This document shows positions 7,067 through 8,521 of a stretch of DNA of 8,521 bases, piece by piece. Location of the stretch: positions 1 to 8,521 of the forward strand of contig NZ_JAVWFO010000065.1 in assembly GCF_036641015.1 (NCBI RefSeq), given 5' to 3'. The translations under genes and the position numbers were made by a program. Below the pieces are notes generated by a model. The model saw only the letters and a list, made by a program, of their open reading frames with translations. It did no database searches and had not been told where the DNA came from. The DNA is from Anaerorhabdus sp036641015 (GTDB taxonomy: Bacteria; Bacillota_I; Bacilli_A; Erysipelotrichales; Erysipelotrichaceae). How positions within the stretch are numbered: the stretch's first letter is position 1; the number at the start of each line of letters is the position of its first letter.

Positions 7067-8104
7067 CTAATAAATTAATAAGCGCTCGATTTTTTCAGGC
7101 GCAATTTTATATCGGATACCTTCAATGATATCTACAATATTTTGAATTTCTGTTTCAGATAGCAACATATACGATAGTAATACAATATCTGGATTGCTAC
7201 TAAATGCTAGGTGTCGTCTATTTATATTGTAATTAATCTTTTTAGTGTGATACTCAATATAAATAAATCGTTGATTATCAGTGTAGTTTTTATAAGCAGA
7301 TTTAGCTAAATAATCAAATAACTCATCGGCATTACAATTCTCTATAATATAATCTAAATCTTTCTTGCTAAATCGCAAATGAACTGGTGAAATAAGTTCT
7401 TTGATTCTTGCTGGTGATGCTTCAAAATATTTTTTAAGTCGATAAATCTTTGTAATATTCTCTAACTCAATTTGTGTTAAAAATATATTACGCAAATCAT
7501 CATGCTCTTTCCCACTAAAATCTTTTTCTATTATTTTTAGTACAGTATCAAAATAATAGTTGCGCAATGCACTTTCACACCCAGTAAAATCAAACTCATC
7601 CATATGAATAGGTTTGAACTGTTTAATGATAGGAGCATAATCAGTATTTTTTAAAACTTCTAATAATTCATCATAATTTCTAACATTTGCTAACTCACTT
7701 AATTTAAACGATGTTTTTTGTTCTAAGTAAGTAGGTAGTTTTTGAATAAATTGCATATAATCTTTTGATTCAAATGAACGTATGCAATTTAAAATTTGAT
7801 GAATCTCATTTTCAATAACGCCATAGCGGTAAAAACCATTCTTTGGTGAATTCGCATATCTCATCAAACTTGAAAATCTTTGAAATAAATCTTGACGTAT
7901 CAAAGCTTCAAGTTGACCACGATGAATTGCTTTTTCATTTATACCTGCTAAAACCTCATTGAAATAAGTATCATTCTTTAAATAAGAAGCTACTTCCGCT
8001 ATAGTCTTTTTTTGCAGCATTGTTTGATAATCTTCTGGACGTATCCTTTTTCCAAACATTGCTTTTGCTTTTGCGGTAAGTGCCCCTGCTGCCTTATTTG
8101 ACAT
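7067..8104 (-). CDS. ntpC: V-type ATPase subunit C (subunit d homologue, rotor socket)
   Basis: This 345-residue soluble, mainly helical protein matches the bacterial V/A-type subunit C, related to eukaryotic subunit d. In the family it is a three-part funnel that sits on the proteolipid ring and takes the foot of the D/F shaft, passing torque between ATP hydrolysis and ion movement. Recognisable stretches are the basic N-terminus, the segment around residues 211-228 with the conserved YRLKKYFE pattern, and the C-terminal ETEIQNIVDIIEGIRY (residues 317-332) followed by the Pro-Glu-Lys-Ile motif. The length is close to the usual 330-350. An extra 11 codons upstream (to 8137) would overlap the previous gene, and the strong AAGGAGG favours the ATG at 8104. 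The stop is TAG, with a 12-base gap to subunit I. Its second place in the operon differs from the Enterococcus hirae and Thermus order, where C stands between E and F. Confidence 0.93.
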   Translation of the reverse strand: MSNKAAGALTAKAKAMFGKRIRPEDYQTMLQKKTIAEVASYLKNDTYFNEVLAGINEKAIHRGQLEALIRQDLFQRFSSLMRYANSPKNGFYRYGVIENEIHQILNCIRSFESKDYMQFIQKLPTYLEQKTSFKLSELANVRNYDELLEVLKNTDYAPIIKQFKPIHMDEFDFTGCESALRNYYFDTVLKIIEKDFSGKEHDDLRNIFLTQIELENITKIYRLKKYFEASPARIKELISPVHLRFSKKDLDYIIENCNADELFDYLAKSAYKNYTDNQRFIYIEYHTKKINYNINRRHLAFSSNPDIVLLSYMLLSETEIQNIVDIIEGIRYKIAPEKIERLLIY

Positions 8105-8109
8105 GGTTT

Positions 8110-8117
8110 CCCTCCTT
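8110..8117 (-). promoter_or_regulatory. Ribosome binding site that sets the subunit C start
   Basis: AAGGAGGG lies in the 20-base gap after the first gene's stop and just before the ATG at 8104. It selects this ATG over the upstream in-frame codon at 8137, which would overlap the end of the first gene. Confidence 0.8.
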
Positions 8118-8124
8118 AAAGCTT

Positions 8125-8436
8125 TTAATCTAAACAATGCTTAATAATTGTTTCCATCCATTCTTCTTTTTTTGTTTGATAGACTTGTTGAATTCTTGAT
8201 GAAATTTCTTTATATTCTAATTCATTATCTTCACTAGCTTTATGAATTCCATCATCTAATTCTTTTTTTATTTGATCTACTTCTTCTTTAACTTGTTGCC
8301 AAGCTTCATCACTGATGTGTTTCTTATCATTCGCAATCTTTTGTTTAATATCATATTTATGTTGATGTGCATCATCTACACTTTTGCGTGCTTTTTCATC
8401 AGTATGAATTAAGTTCTCAACATCTTTCAATTCCAT
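8125..8436 (-). CDS. ntpF: V-type ATPase peripheral-stalk subunit (G/H, NtpF-like)
   Basis: This is a 103-residue, highly charged and almost wholly helical protein, rich in Lys, Glu, Asp and Gln, with no membrane segment, signal peptide or enzyme motif. Its size and composition fit the small coiled-coil subunit (called G, H or NtpF in different systems) that pairs with subunit E to form the outer stalks, which stop the A3B3 head from turning with the rotor. It is the first gene of the cluster, where the small stalk gene stands in many bacterial V-type operons. An in-frame frame extends 23 codons further upstream to a TTG, but that start lies within the -35 box, while the ATG used here has AAAGGAG 11 bases ahead. 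The stop is TAA, 20 bases before subunit C. The identification rests on context and coiled-coil character more than on sequence motifs, since this family diverges quickly. Confidence 0.8.
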   Translation of the reverse strand: MELKDVENLIHTDEKARKSVDDAHQHKYDIKQKIANDKKHISDEAWQQVKEEVDQIKKELDDGIHKASEDNELEYKEISSRIQQVYQTKKEEWMETIIKHCLD

Positions 8437-8447
8437 AGTTAGTAGGT

Positions 8448-8454
8448 CTCCTTT
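8448..8454 (-). promoter_or_regulatory. Ribosome binding site that sets the start of the first gene
   Basis: AAAGGAG on the minus strand lies 11 bases before the ATG at 8436. It supports that ATG over the in-frame TTG at 8505, which has no such site and overlaps the promoter. Confidence 0.75.
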
Positions 8455-8476
8455 CAAACAAAAACCGTTCCACGTA

Positions 8477-8505
8477 AGTATAGTCCTTTTTTTAGCAATT
8501 TTCAA
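8477..8505 (-). promoter_or_regulatory. Sigma-A-type promoter for the V-type ATPase operon
   Basis: Read on the minus strand there is a -35 hexamer TTGAAA (8505-8500), a 17-base spacer and a -10 hexamer TATACT (8482-8477). This is one mismatch from consensus at the -10, two at the -35, with ideal spacing. The predicted transcript start is near 8470, giving a leader of about 34 bases before the ATG at 8436. It is the only promoter I recognised, and it sits directly before the first gene of the cluster. Its position also argues against the longer TTG start at 8505 for the first gene, because that codon lies inside the -35 box. Confidence 0.72.
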
Positions 8506-8516
8506 TAATTATTGCT
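8494..8516. promoter_or_regulatory. Dyad-symmetric sequence over the -35 region, possible operator
   Basis: Two perfect 6-base inverted arms, AGCAAT (8494-8499) and ATTGCT (8511-8516), flank an 11-base centre. Overlapping them is a perfect 12-base palindrome, CAATAATTATTG (8503-8514). The whole element covers the -35 hexamer and the bases just upstream, where a repressor or activator dimer could bind. In A+T-rich DNA short palindromes arise by chance, and I do not recognise it as the site of a known regulator, so an operator role is only an inference. Confidence 0.25.
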
Positions 8517-8521
8517 CTTTC

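Noticed and set aside
7080..7105. GCGC repeats near the end of subunit C as a possible internal terminator
   Set aside because: The arms are only four bases, lie within coding sequence and are not followed by a T-run suited to termination.
8105..8137. 11-codon N-terminal extension of subunit C
   Set aside because: It would overlap the first gene's end and place the strong AAGGAGG inside the coding region. The ATG at 8104 is correctly spaced.
8437..8505. 23-codon N-terminal extension of the first gene from a TTG at 8505
   Set aside because: The TTG is part of the -35 box and has no ribosome site, while the ATG at 8436 has AAAGGAG upstream.
1..8521. CRISPR arrays, tRNA or rRNA genes, insertion sequences, phage genes or a novel defence system
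   Set aside because: No direct repeats with spacers, RNA gene signatures, transposase genes or unknown long genes are seen. Every long gene is a known V-type ATPase subunit and the gaps are at most 21 bases.

Overview
The window holds one gene cluster, all on the minus strand: a V-type (A/V-type, vacuolar-like) ATPase operon. It is read from the right edge of the window to the left edge. The DNA is A+T-rich, Shine-Dalgarno sites are strong and start codons are mostly ATG, which points to a low-GC Bacillota (Firmicutes). TGG is used for Trp and TGA serves as a stop, so this is the standard bacterial code and not a Mycoplasma/Spiroplasma code. A more exact placement (for example an Erysipelotrichia-like or clostridial lineage) is only a guess from the protein flavour.

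Layout in transcription order: a sigma-A-type promoter (8477-8505); peripheral-stalk subunit G/H (NtpF-like, 8436-8125); subunit C, the central-stalk/rotor socket (8104-7067); subunit I, the membrane stator (7054-5231); subunit K, the proteolipid rotor ring (5209-4763); subunit F, central stalk (4752-4444, GTG start); subunit E, peripheral stalk (4432-3848); catalytic subunit A (3826-2078); nucleotide-binding subunit B (2062-644); and subunit D, the central shaft (644-9). Gaps are about 10-21 bases, and B and D overlap by one base (TAATG). Everything suggests a single transcript with translational coupling. No stretch over 100 bases lacks a gene. The window ends 8 bases beyond the last stop codon, so no terminator or further operon member can be seen.

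How the parts work together: A3B3 hydrolyses or makes ATP, D and F form the rotating shaft, and C seats the shaft on the K ring. I provides the ion half-channels next to the ring, and E with G/H form the outer stalks. All nine core bacterial V/A-type subunits are present and look intact, with their key motifs.

This is not a new system. The points worth a second look are the unusual K subunit, the position of the C gene, and the symmetric sequence over the promoter. In subunit K the first half looks like a cleavable signal-anchor and not a second c-hairpin, and the expected polar Na+ ligands are not visible. Several starts should be moved inward from the longest open frame, and this is noted gene by gene.
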